This document shows, piece by piece, positions 20,268 through 32,600 of a stretch of 37,737 nucleotides of DNA. The stretch spans positions 1,064,219-1,101,955 of the forward strand of contig NW_019091392.1 of assembly GCF_001949145.1 (NCBI RefSeq). Reading direction: 5' to 3'. A program made the translations under genes and the position numbers. The number at the start of each line of letters is the position of its first letter. The first letter of the stretch is position 1. The notes beneath the pieces were generated by a model. That model did no database searches. It was given only the letters and a program-made list of their open reading frames with translations, and was not told the DNA's origin. Origin of the DNA: Acanthaster planci. Its lineage: Eukaryota > Echinodermata > Asteroidea > Valvatida > Acanthasteridae.

Positions 20268-21109
20268 GCAACCGATCAACTGAGACTGGTAAACCTTTTG
20301 CCAGTCTTGCTACAGCTGTAAGCCCCAGCCTTCTTTGTAATTTTTGGCCCATGATAAGTTTAATACATCAGGCACCTCCCATTCAATTAAGTTCTCAAAA
20401 TGGACACGTGCGGCCCTGTTTAGAACAACAATCAACAAAAGGCGAAAGTTCAAAGTAGGTGCAGCAAAGTAACCGAAAGGTGGTTAATTTGAAGCCAGGG
20501 ATGGGAATTGTCCATAACATACTCAATGATGACGACACACCTTTTGCCTCAATTGATTCGGTGATGGTATTTTATATTTCTGGGATACTTTGTGGATGAC
20601 CCTATTTTTGTCGTAAAGTTGCGCATTTACAAACAAAACACATAAACCTTATGACTTCTCTTTGTTTACAAACGCTCAACAAAATTGAACATAAATCTAA
20701 TTAACACTAAAAAGAATGAAGCTATAGTTAATAGAATGTAAATACCGCGGGAGGACACATGGCTGCATAGCGACATATTCGACTTTTGAATCTGACATTA
20801 TCCAGTCTAAAACTTCCCACCAAACAACATGCCTTTGAAAGTAAGAGCTCATAACTAGTCGACCGAACACAAACTATACATGTAAATAGTTCCGAGTTCA
20901 GACATGCATGTAAAATTTGCCAGTACAACTGCGTTGAACCACTGTGTAGGCCTATCTAACACACCACAGTCTTACAGTGCAGATATCGCTTTCAAAAAAG
21001 TACTTTTGATTCATGACGTAAAGTAAAGCAGGAATTATACTGCTGTTAGTTTGGATCCCCATGATCTGGTTGACACAAGCATCACCAGGGCGGGAAGAAA
21101 TCAGAAATT

Positions 21110-22080
21110 AAGCCAGAGACATTTTCTTTATGTTTGGTCTGCTGGGCAGAGTCGTCACAAATGACAGATTGCCCGGGGTAACAAACGAAACGAAAACAAA
21201 ATCTGGCATTTCTCTTCCGTCTCCACCGTTAGAGGTCCCTGAGCATCCACTGGCGCCGTCACTTGGCATTTCTCGGTTGCCAGGCGACGGGATGCAGACT
21301 GGGTGTTGCGGCGCAACTCCCTGCCTCATTTACAATCAGGGGGCTCCGTGCCATTGCATGCCAAGCGGGTGGGAAGGGCGAGAGCTCTCGGGAGTGGAGC
21401 GTTATAATACCCACTGTTTTTCTTAGGTCGCTACGGATCAGCTCGACGGCGCCAACGCGGAATTCTCCTCGCATAGGTCGTCTTTAATTCCATTACGGCT
21501 TTACACCAACACACCTTTGTCCGCTAGTTATCCAATTAGCCACTTATGGTAATTTCTTCCAACAAACTCCATTGTAGGAGGAGGCTCCTCTCGGTGGAGC
21601 TTCATTCAAACAGTTCCACCACGGAATTCATCTCGTTCTTTAACCTCCATTTTCAGTCCGGACTCTGAGGGCTCATTCGGGAGCTGCGTAAATGGGGCTT
21701 TCTTCGCGTAATTACGCGTGAACGCTCAAGGAAATTCCCCATTTGTTGGTCTTGAAAGGGGGCTTGCTCCTGACAGAGGAGGTCATTAAGCAAACAGTGA
21801 CGTTTATACGTTCCTCTGTCGGCCAGATCGATGTGGGATGACATCCCCCGGCCGACGAAGTCGTACGAGAGGGGCTTGTTTGTCCAAGGTGGATGCTTAG
21901 CTGCATTTACTCGCTCTTTATTCATTAGACGAACTCCTTAGCTCCGAAGCACCCGGTTCCTCAATTGGCCGAGACAGCAAACAACCACTCCATCAAACGG
22001 CAACCACAGCCACCGAAGATCGGCTCTCTAGCCCCCTCCGGCCCTTCAGCTCCACGCACGGCCGGATAATAGAATAATAG
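21110..22080. promoter_or_regulatory. CpG-richer block, candidate cis-regulatory region
   Basis: This block stands out from its AT-rich surroundings. It contains CGCGTAATTACGCG (21705-21718), a perfect 14-bp palindrome around a TAATTA homeodomain core. It also holds GAGGAG-G-CTCCTC near 21575, and TCATTAAGCAAACAGTGACG near 21783, which includes a forkhead-like GCAAACA. The open frames here are not recognisable proteins. The regulatory role is inferred from composition and motifs only. Confidence 0.3.
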
Positions 22081-22879
22081 AGTTATGATAGATTATTGAA
22101 TTAGGTAATACTTGGTTGACTACTCGAGGGCGGCATTTTTGAGTTGCCCGACGGAAACACCCATCTAAGAGTCGAGATTTTTCATCCTTTAAAGTTGGAG
22201 CGAAGTACAGTCTGAAAAGATGAACTGAAATAGAATTCATCTTCAGAAGATTAGCCTGCATATAGGCCTGTTAAACTTTCATCAAACTATCGATGCAATG
22301 ACTTTCTGTTAATGGCCACACGGCTCTAACCGTCCAATTGCGAAACGTATGAGTCGACTATTTTTGTGCATTTTTTTGGGGGGGGCAGTTTGATTAGTCT
22401 GTTGTTTTTTCTAAGATGTCCTACTTTCACATCCAGCAAGACCGATCTCAAATTTTATTTTAAACGGCTCGGTCATGATATTCCCGCTGCCGTGCCTACA
22501 CTCTAAACCACAGGTCAGCGTTCCCGCCGCATGATATTTTCAAAGGTGAAAGTACACAGAGGCGAACAAGCCACTCAGAGAATGTCATCCGCTGTCCAAT
22601 TTTCTGCGTATTTAGGCACACTTAAAGGACTCCAGCCAGGTTGTCTGAGCTGAGCGGACCCCCATTCAGACCCTGGTCTCTATTCTTCGTCCTACTCGCT
22701 CTTTGATCGCTCTCTTTGACCAAGTCTTTTTTGACTCATTAACTTTTCAGTCTCAGTCCTATCTTCCACTACTTGTCAGATTTTGTCCTTGCGTTAATAA
22801 AGCCCTGTGTATGCGCAGCGAAGTGAGATCCCTGAACATTTTTGTTTCTTTTTTTCATCCAGCGCCGTCTCTGACCCTT

Positions 22880-24400
22880 TCCGGGGACAGACAACGGCTG
22901 TGGATATTGGTCCCATCATCTGTTCGTGGGAAAACACATCATCATCATCGTCACCATCCAGCTTCTTGGCTGAAATCTCTTCTGCTCCTCCTCCGCTATT
23001 AGACGAGATCAACCCAGCCCAAACAAAAGCCGGGGCATTATCTAATTACAGCCTCGTTAGATATGACAACAGGCAATAGGAGGGGGATCCGTCCTGGGAA
23101 GCTATTGTCCAGTGCTTCTGGAGGGGACAACCGCGGGGGTGTTAGCAGTGGTTTTTTTTTTCCTCGCGTGGTCCAACAACTCTCTGTCTGGCCCCAGGAG
23201 CCAGCGCGGGCCTTTTCAAGTCGGATGGGTTTAGCCGGTCGTCCTTCGGGGCCTGGCGTCTGATGATCTGCTCCCCTAATCTTTCCCTTTCTCCCCTGTC
23301 TCCTGACTGGCTTTTATTTTGCCGTCAAACTGGGGCTTGGGATTCCGTCTTCACGGGGTATTAGATGACCTGTGAATCTATCCGACATTTACACCGCAGT
23401 CAATGCAGCGGTGCCGGCGTTTATTCCTTCGCTAATAGCTTCGCTCATCAAGCGAACCATTTATTACTTTCCCTCCTCCACAGTTTCCAATGGACCCCCG
23501 TTATTTCTAAGATTTCCAGGCTTGATTGTACAAGAGAGGACCTATTTGATCGAGACAATGCAGTAAGTGTACTTCAGCTTAAGATGAACTTAAGCTCGTT
23601 CTCTGAGTTGAACTTTTGACAAATACTTAAATTGTCTTTTATGCTTGTGCCTCCTTAATGCTTACTCGTTTTTGTATGGTGGAAAAAAAATGTTCGCTGC
23701 CACAGAATCACATTATTTTTATCACAAATATACATCCGAGAACTGGATTTCGTTTCCTCCCTGTAAATAAAACAAATGTAGGCTAATTTCAGCCATTTCC
23801 CCATTCGTTTGCACAAGAAGTCTCAATCACTCCAACAGTAAGTTAAGTTAATTTGTTTTACTTACCGAAAATCATGAGTTGGGTGCTTTGCACTTGCCTA
23901 ATTGTGGATAGCCTAATTTAACAACTTGCTGTGATAACTAACCTTCCCACATTAAGGGGGCCACAACCCTAATTAGGTAGTTCCACCATTAATCTAGACG
24001 CTTACCTCGCCTTATTGTTTTGACCTACCGCACCACTCTTCGTTTCAACCCCTTGCGTCAGCCACCAGCGTGCCGTACGACCGCCCTTACCCCTTGTTTG
24101 TTTAGATGACTCCCTACTACCACGAAATAATAACACACGGCTGACAATGGCACATAACAATGGCCCTGTTCTCGGTCACAGAGTCGACAGACTCCCCGAC
24201 GCCCGACCGTTTATTATTTCCCACCCAAAACGGGCAGAAGATTGCCGGATTGTTCGTAATAACTACCCACTCTCATTCACGGCTTTGGGCTTGAAAACGC
24301 TTTGTTGTAACCCGCCAATATACGGAAATCACCACGACCTCTTTCTGAAATGTATACGCCTGGGTATGCGGTCTCCGAGTGCGTGCTAGTTACACAAATT
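22880..24400. promoter_or_regulatory. Further complex, CpG-containing intergenic DNA
   Basis: Blocks near 22.88-23.48 kb and 24.0-24.4 kb are rich in non-repetitive, CpG-containing sequence with cores such as TTTATTAC and CTAATAG. No exon is recognised. These are candidate enhancers for the downstream homeobox gene; a neutral explanation remains possible. Confidence 0.2.
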
Positions 24401-27400
24401 AGAGACACTTGTCTGTTGTGAAGTTGTGAGAGTGCTTATTATTACTTAACGGTTTCATGAGCAAGCTCACGGCTGTCCACATCACCAAATACAAACAGGG
24501 CTGCCAGAGGTAAAGGTCCCGGTGATATCACTATACTGTCAGGTACTTCAGTGTCCAGCGTGAAAATCAGTTAAAGCAGGGAGACATTAAGAACACACGC
24601 ACACTATATGAGGGAACATTCTTTGGATGTTATAGCAAACTCAACTTTGGTATAGACGGCTCTCATTGCGTATTCCCAAGGGTAGTTGAAGTGAAACTTT
24701 GCCCTTGATTGGTGTCAGCTGTTATCTCAAACTTTACATTTGCCGTCTACTTTAAAAGATCGTATTTTCATTCAGTATTCGAAGTAGTGTGTATTACTTA
24801 GCGTTTGTTGCACTGACGACCAGCCACAGGTCTGCGGGGGGGGGGGGATGAAGTATATAGCTTCCATATAGGTTGACTCTGGTTAAGCCTCTTTTCCGTT
24901 GTCTTGCTGTTTACCATGGCACACGTGGCTACCCCAAGGTTAAGGTTGCCCTATGGAAGCCATGCACTCGAATGTATCCGAGAATTTTCTGGCAAAAGAT
25001 GATGGCCCTGCATTACTGAATGTTTAGCGTGGCACGGGCTAGTAAACATGCCGAGGAAGGGGAGGGATTTGAAGGGGTGAATAATATAGAACTAAATTAA
25101 ATTTAAAACAAGAGAGCGTCCCGTAAATTCTTCTTATGTGTACAAGGTAACGTAATGTAACGTTTTATCATCCTTCCCGCTTGTTCGCAGAAATGAGACA
25201 TTAAAAAATATCTCCGACCGAACCCCCCCCAAGAAAAATTCCTTGATCCTCCCCTGATAAGACTCTTGGTCTTACATATAACAACGTAAAGGTGTTGCAA
25301 TAAATATGTACAAATAACAAATAAACTCTGATTTCTCCGATTTTTTTTAGTTTCCATAGCCTCGCATTCACTTTTCCCCATCTGGAAATCCCCCGCAGCT
25401 ATGAACAAACCAGAACGACACCCCCTCCCCTAAAAAAGAGAAAAACAACAAAATTCAGTCCTCAAGACCATGCGGTCAAATCAAGCAGAACCCGAACCAT
25501 AAAAACAATCCAGCGGCTCAGGTTTTGCGAGTCTGGTGATTGGAAGCTAACGGGAGCAATGCCACTTATACCCTTTGCATCCAAGTCGACGAAAGGACAG
25601 CATGATTGCACGTGCCAAAGAAATCAAGCACATCGCCTGCGTCTCTCCCTCATCAGAGGTCATAATTCACCCATACAGAGTAATGAAAACACCAAATGAG
25701 TTTTGTATATCCGGCTGTTCATTCTCTCCCTGGTTCCTCGGCTATAATTGTTATATGGATCTCCGCTCCTTGATTAAAGACAGTTTTTTCTCCTCCTTTC
25801 CTCCGAGTTTCCCATCTTCTCGAGACAGATACACACACACACTCCGGCGGTGATTAGGCCTCCCTCGGCCCCGTCGCCAGATATGAATTAGCTTTCAGGT
25901 CGGATGTCCGTGTCATATCATGCATCGCTCCCGGGACAATTTTCTAAATTGAAAATAGTAACCTTCGCCGTGCGGAGTGTGTCTACCGTCTTGGGCCGAT
26001 GACAACTCGAAATCCCGGCCGCTGATGCTCATCCCAGACAGCTTGTAGCGGGACCCATGTTTCTTGTTTCAAGGATTTTTTTTCTCTCCCTCTAGTTATT
26101 TTTTTTCTCTTGTCTTCTTTTCCTTCCGTCACTTTATTGCGTCTTTTTTTTGATTGCCCTGTTCTGTGTATTTTTTTTCTTGCATGAACTTCTACAGTGA
26201 TAATTGCGAATTTGTTTGGGTAAGATTGACGGTTTGATATAAGAACCCCCAGTGTTTTCAACGGCTGGCAAAATGTGTACCAAGCCTCTGTGCTTTATTG
26301 TTCTATATGGAAGCTCTCTGAGATGGCTCAACGGTATTGGATGCAAACGAAACAAAAAAGGACATGGTGAAGTCTGTCAGTATTGTGTGAAAGGATGCAG
26401 ATCTTAATAGGAAAGGAATATCCGAAACAGAAGTGATGGAATCCTAGCTGTGGGCTCTTATCTCTTACAGAATCAGATGACGGAGAGTGGTCTGGCACCC
26501 AACAATGATGAATTGAACTCAGGATATAGGAAAAGAACAGGTGAAAAGTGCGGCGGAGAGTTAAATTTGTGAGGGGGGAGGAATTGGGTCTGGTGGACGA
26601 TAGGCTGTTGGCTTTGTGATTTATAAGCAAATGTGTTTAGGTGGTTATGTTATCTGTTCAGATATTAATTTACGGCCTAGAAAAGATCAACAGCATTCGT
26701 ATTCAGAAAGTGGCACTTGCACACTGAACTCTAGGACGTTTCCAGTGTTGTGTTTCAGCAGTAAATTCTATTTTATTTTTCAGTTGTGTACCTTTTTTGC
26801 GAGACAGCTACATCTTTTGAAGCTATCATTAATGAGTACACAAAAAAGACAGATTTTTTTCTGAATTATTCTCTGTTAGGAAACTTGTCTGACTTCCGCA
26901 GGTGCCTGGAAGACGTCGGTGACTCAGCCGGCCAGCTTGCTGCCTGGGTCCGGGTCGACGGCAGGCAGAATACTGCCCGATGTCATTGCGATTGCATTAC
27001 GATGCACTAGCGGGGCAAGCAGCCCCTTCGTGCGGGCGAGCCTCGTGGCTGTAGTGCGTGCGTGTGACTCTATCCCCGAGCCCGGAGACAAACCATTACT
27101 CCGGGCCCGCGTCGCCAAACTCCTTGATTATTTCAGGAGTTTAGTTTCATATCACTTTTTTTTCTTCGCTCTCTATACAGTCTTCCTTCTCCCTGAAGTC
27201 ATTATTGTGGCTCATATACCTGGCATTGTCGATAAATAAGTCACAGAAGACTTTGGCTGCCTTTGAGATACAAGTCGGCGACCTCTCGAGGGGGTCAATT
27301 GTAATTTCAAAAGGCAGAAGGATGTTTTAGAAAAGGCAGGTTGAAACCTGAGCGGGTTTATTGTCTTGGTCTGGTGCCAATGCAAATACCAACACAATTT

Positions 27401-27598
27401 CACCAGACACAATCATTTAAATTGCAACCTTCAATAGAAGTGAGCTTGGTTTCAAATTTTTCCATAGTAAAAGGAAAAAATGGGTAAAAGTTACACGACA
27501 CTACTTCTCCTAGATCTATGGGGAGAGAGTTATTGATATCTGAAAGTTTTAACCAACTCACCTTGGTTTATTAATGCTTCAATAGTCATAAGACATGA
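24400..27598. other. Intergenic stretch without recognisable genes
   Basis: It holds a G-run near 24837-24849, a C-run near 25225, a pyrimidine-rich tract at about 26070-26180, and CpG-richer blocks at about 25.55-26.05 and 26.89-27.13 kb. The last block is open in several frames but shows no family motif. I find no exon or RNA gene. Confidence 0.4.
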
Positions 27599-27804
27599 GA
27601 AAGTACACTATAGGGCAAATAGTATGGCCATCATAACACTGTAGCCTTAAGAAAGTACACTATAGGGCAAATAGTATGGCCATCATAACACTGTAGCCTT
27701 AAGAAAGTACACTATAGGGCAAATAGTATGGCCATCATAACACTGTAGCCTTAAGAAAGTACACTATAGGGCAAATAGTATGGCCATCATAACACTGTAG
27801 CCTT
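27599..27804. repeat. 52-bp tandem repeat, four essentially identical copies
   Basis: Units start at about 27601, 27653, 27705 and 27757 with AAGTACACTATAGGGCAAAT and are identical to each other. The core ACTATAGGG-CAA-ATAGTATGG resembles the core of the 56-bp repeat at the left end of the window. Identity between copies implies a recent expansion. Confidence 0.95.
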
Positions 27805-28086
27805 TTAATTTTGTTTCAGACCTCTTTATGCATTATTCCAGATTTTCTACACACGGAAGCGCTCTTGAAAACTGCAAAGACGTGAATTTAGCAGTTCCCA
27901 GTGATTCTATGCTGCGTCACCAAAAAAAGTGCAAGAATGAGGTGTGATATGATCCCCTCATGACCAACCCTTTTGTGGCCCGGCTGCGGCCCTCAACTGA
28001 GCACCTCGCTCATGTTTTACACCTGCTGATATGTTTTATTAAGAACTATACTCAATTTTGATGCAAACTTGGGCCTGGAATCAGTA

Positions 28087-28101
28087 CTCTCTCTCTCTCT
28101 T
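28087..28101. repeat. Short (CT)n microsatellite
   Basis: A CTCTCTCTCTCT run is followed by TTTCTC. It lies about 1 kb upstream of the homeobox gene start. Confidence 0.8.
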
Positions 28102-28619
28102 TCTCGGTTATTTGCACAGTGCCATAGTCTCAGAAAACATGACTATTCTTCTTAGTATTTATTTGGGTTACATTTTTCTTCAACATTTGGTTGGAGATTC
28201 TACACTAGCTACAATAAAATTTGAATTCGCAAACCGTTAGAAACCGCAAATATTGCTAAAATTAACCAGAAATCTGTTTAACTTTAACACACTGTTAGAA
28301 CTGAGAAGAAAAATACAGACGCAAATAGCATCGCTTTAGGGTGATGGTCAGTCACACTTTCGCTCCTTTCCTGGGGCGATTTCGGCCTCCCAATCGACTT
28401 GTCGGTCCAAAATAAAAACAATGTCATACTTAGTATCCCTATTTGTTTGCTATAGGTCCAAACAAATGGTGTCCTTGTTTTACTCCCATGTGTACAAGTG
28501 CACTGCTATTATGGCTCACTGGCGAAAGAAGAGAATCGAATTTCTTCCACGTATCGAATTAATCAACCACCAACATCGGCGTCCCGACACGAGACAGCAA
28601 AAAGTTGGAAAGGAAACAC

Positions 28620-29063
28620 CGCGACGTTTGTACTGCGCATGGGCGCCAGGCCCCACCGCCAGTATCCTGGCGCAGTGTCATGTTGTGTACTACCAACAAA
28701 GCTATGCGGCTGGCTGGTTGGTTGTTCAACCATGACCGTCATATGGATGAAAACAGCTCTCTGATTCCCTCAGAACTCCGAGAGTAGAGCTTCATATGAG
28801 GACCTCCACTTATGTAGACGTGGGATTTTCGACTGCAAACCTGCTGGGAACAGTTCGGTGATAAGTTCCTTTCCGCCGAGGTCTTGCTTATGCAACTACA
28901 TTGTGAAACCTTCAAATGATCTCGTGTCGCGAATAGTTTAACTAGAGTCAGTCATCTGCGTAACCTGTTTTCCGTCGAGTTGCCGTAGCCCTCGTTACGC
29001 CAGGGACCGTTTCACCGAGTCGGTGCCACTACGGTACACCGTCTAATACGCCACTCTGTTCCC
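28620..29063 (+). promoter_or_regulatory. Probable promoter and 5' UTR region of homeobox gene
   Basis: The DNA becomes CpG-richer toward the first ATG. No TATA box is evident near the likely start. The last 60 bp before the ATG contain the short hairpin CACCGAGTCGGTG (29013-29025). The transcription start cannot be placed from sequence, and an upstream noncoding exon is possible. Confidence 0.35.
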
Positions 29064-29661
29064 ATGAGGAGACAGAGCATGGCCCTGCTCAGCTCAGGCT
29101 ACCCGGCCGCTTTTCAAGGTGGACTACCGTGCAGCGGGCTCTTTTCGCTAGGTGTGCCTGGCGCGTCGACCCCGCTGCCGTACCCCAACCTGTCCCTGAT
29201 GAGGGTCCCGCCGCACCTTCCCATGGGCTTCGCGGTAGCCAATCTCTCCGCTGCTTACCTCCAGTCGCCCCAGTCCCGGTCGGACTCGGAATTCTCGGCC
29301 GTTCTGTCCAAGCACCACCAGCAGCATCACCAGTACCCCCAGCAATCCCAGCTTAATCCCACCCTTGCCCAGACTACCAACTCCTCGCCCAAACGCAAAG
29401 GTGTCACGAACTTCTCGATTGCCGGTATCCTGGGCCGGGACGAGGACGCCAAAGCCACCGAGAAATGTACAGAGACTAGCCCGCCAAAGACGGCGCGCGC
29501 GCCCGAGGAATCCTCGGCGAACGATCCGGAGCTGGAGTCCAAAGTGCACGTGAAAACAGAATGCTTGAGTTCTCCAAAAGGTGATGAGGAGGAAACGGAC
29601 AACCCTCTAACCAGATTTTCCTGGCTACAGTGCACAAGATATAAGCCACCTCGATTGCCAA
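29064..29661 (+). CDS. msxlx: Homeobox gene exon 1
   Basis: The first ATG is at 29064 (weak context). A second in-frame ATG at 29079 has A at -3 and G at +4 (AGCATGG) and may be the real start, giving MALLSSGYP. The exon carries the eh1 motif (29412-29432), the SUMO motif (29550-29561) and the Msx-type Trp motif. It ends A|GTAAGT in phase 1, completed by GA of exon 2 to give Arg. GC-rich codon use contrasts with the flanking DNA. Confidence 0.88.
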
Positions 29662-32600
29662 GTAAGTTTTAGGAATAAAATTAAAGACATTTTTGAACAC
29701 GAGGAATGGAACATTTGACATGGCTCAAAGTGAAAGATGCTTGAAGTAAAGAGCCTGTAGCGAATAACTTTTATTAGAATTTCATATCACTGCACCAAAA
29801 TGACTGTACATATTGTTTGTTAGACATGCATTTCTTTCCATTTCTGTAAGCACTTTTTATTGATGTTGGTTTCCCTTCCCGTAAACTGCGCAGGCATCCT
29901 GATGGGATACCAGGGAGGAAGAGTTATTTCAAAGACTGCAATAATATTGAAGAAACCTAACAAAAGAAAGAAGAAAAACAAATTCATAAAATAAACCTCT
30001 ACATGATAAAAAGTGAAACCAGCGATTAAAATAAAAACAAATTACAGTACTTGTTTTGCTGTACATTTAAGTAAAAGAAAAATTCTTGACACCTTGTAGA
30101 TATACACAAAAACTTACAAGAACTGCATCTGCTATTGGCAAAATAGTGGTTTTTCTTTCATCAGTCCTAAATGACATTGGGATTTCCTTTTTTTCCTGAC
30201 ATATTAAACTTAGGTCTCTTTGCAACAGCTTGCTTCCATCGAAAAAAAGCTCTGGGAATTGATATGCGTGTTTTATGAGCTACATGGATTACACGTATAA
30301 TCGATTATCAGTTTTCAAAGGAATAATTTATAAAAATGTTTTTTTTTTGTATCTATCACTAACAAAAAAATATTACCTATAATATATACCTATTGTGGTC
30401 AGTATTTCACGTTCCCAACGGTTTACGGGAGCACCGATCCATTTCTCGGAGTAAGGACAGCACAATTATGAATTTCCCGCAACCTTTTCCATTTTCTCTC
30501 GAAAAAAAAATCCAGCTGATTCCCTGACCTAGTGGGAAAGAAATTAGTGCAAATATTCAGCATTTTATACGCATTTCATCTTTACTCTAATTCCGGCAGG
30601 ACCAGCTAATTATATAATTATAGTTCTTATGTCTGCGTCTCACATTTTTAAAAAAATTAAATTCTGTAACATAGCACTCAACATTCTGTATAATCGCATA
30701 AACTGTGTTGACAATCCATATAAAGCAAATATATTTATAAAAGAAATTCAAAGACATTGCCCTTGGCACGTTTTGTAATCTGTGGTGTAATAGGTTTAGT
30801 GAGCTTTCCAAATAAGGTTGGCCGTAAATATTCTCGGGTGTTGTTTGCAATTCCCTTTGTGTATCAAATCGGCAATAAACAGGCCACTGGTTTCTTCGTC
30901 TAATTAATTTCAGAAAGCCGAGCTCAAGTTTGATTTCCCTTGTCTCGTGTTTTTATTTCGTACATTATACCCACATTATCAAACAAACATGAGGTGATGG
31001 ATGACTCTACACAGAGACTGTAGTCTCCCATGCCAGCCGGCAACCCAAGGGTATTTGACTGTAGGTTTAATTACTCCGATATCGACTCGTCGCGACGTCC
31101 CGTCATGCCGGGCCTCGTGACAGTGTGGTTTGTGCCGTTGAAGCTCTAGCGCTTATTTATGCGACCCGGACACTAATATCAGCCCAAAATCCTGATGCCC
31201 TTTTTTGATTTTTTTCTATAGTACCGGTACCGTTGAAGTGAATTCCATCTGATTTCTTTTTTGCTGAAGTAGATGTTGTATTATTGAACTCTTCGTGTTT
31301 TAATTTTTTCAGGATAAGAAATGTTTTATTTTTAAAAACAATTTGTTGGTATCTTGATCATGTTTGGGTGGTTCCAAAATAATTTGGGTAGTTCCAAACA
31401 GTAATTTGCTTTGTAAGTTAACCCAGTTAAAGTCTCTGCATCAATTTAAAGTCCATCAGTTAACTGCCTTGCATAGCAGGAAGGTTTTGGTTAATTTATT
31501 CATCCATATGGGGGCTGCCTCCTCGCACAGACTGTTCTGAATCGGAAGAACGAAGACATATTATTGCCACATTAGAACTGCCTATAGTGTAAGTCGAGCC
31601 TCGTGCCCACCGTGTACCGGGTGTTGAAATGTTGATTGTTAGATCAGTATTGCCCCTTTCAACACTGCCTGTGTTGCAATCAGGATGAGTGTTTTGTGGT
31701 TGTAAAAGAAGGGAGGACTTGTTTTATTTTGTTCTGTTTATGTAGGCCCTATAGTTGAAACGTAAAATTTCACAAATGTTACATTTTGTAACTTATCGGA
31801 AATTCCTGTAATTAGCCTTTTGTTTTGTACCGTAGCATTTTTATTGTCACCCATTTTATGACGAACTTCTTTTTTGAAAAGGTCGATCCCCGTTCCATGA
31901 TGTTAGGGGTATTCTATTTGATTAATAGTTAACCCGGGTGTAGCTTCGTCCTGGGACCCATTACATCTGAATAACAGAGCTGAATAACCAGCGCCCAAAA
32001 TGGATGCCAAATTTGCCAGACTGCAAAAAGGGAAACAAAACATACTGAAAGAGACGGATAAAACCTGAATGAATAATGTGGCTGTCTCATCTCTTTGTTG
32101 ATTGGGTCTTCTCTAGCTTTCGACTGTCATTTCAATCAGCGTGCACCCCATCTCACCCCAGCAGGGGTACAATGAATATCCCTCTAAACCCACTGCTTTT
32201 CTTTTAGCCCGACTTGGTCCTCGCGATCGATCGGCGTTTCTGACATGGCGAGTTCTCCTAGCAGTCCTGGCACCAACTCAAGTCGATATCTAAACAAGAC
32301 TACTTGTAAAGCAGTGGAGTCTTGTCATCCGTTTGGGCCGTTGGGGAACAGGGTTTACCAGAAGAGACAGAAGATCCCGCCTAATAATACACGCGGGGCC
32401 TCAACCTCTTTTTTCAAACATTTTGCTTGACAAGCTCATTAGAAGACAGATGGTTTGTTTCCTTAGTGTTGGAAATTGAACGGTTAAATGCTTGATGTAT
32501 TCATTGGGTAAAATTCCGCAACCTAACCGCACGTTAACTTCACCACTTTATTATTTACTAGGATGTATATTTTGGCAACTGTGTTAACTACTTACATATT

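Noticed and set aside
25210-25270. Segment translating on the minus strand to RGGSRNFSWGGFG
   Set aside because: Reminiscent of spurious peptides from invertebrate repeat DNA with G/C runs, but I could not delimit an element or terminal repeats.
26919-27239. 106-codon plus-strand open frame in a GC-rich block
   Set aside because: The block is open in several frames on both strands because of its composition; no family motif. Kept only as a CpG-rich intergenic block.
27605-27617. CACTATAGGG, the 3' part of a T7 promoter, in each 52-bp repeat
   Set aside because: The upstream TAATACGACT part is missing in every copy; it is simply part of the repeat unit.
29013-29025. CACCGAGTCGGTG, identical to the last hairpin of the SpCas9 tracrRNA
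   Set aside because: Only a 13-base palindrome, with no neighbouring tracrRNA hairpins or repeats and in animal genomic context just before the homeobox ATG; coincidence.
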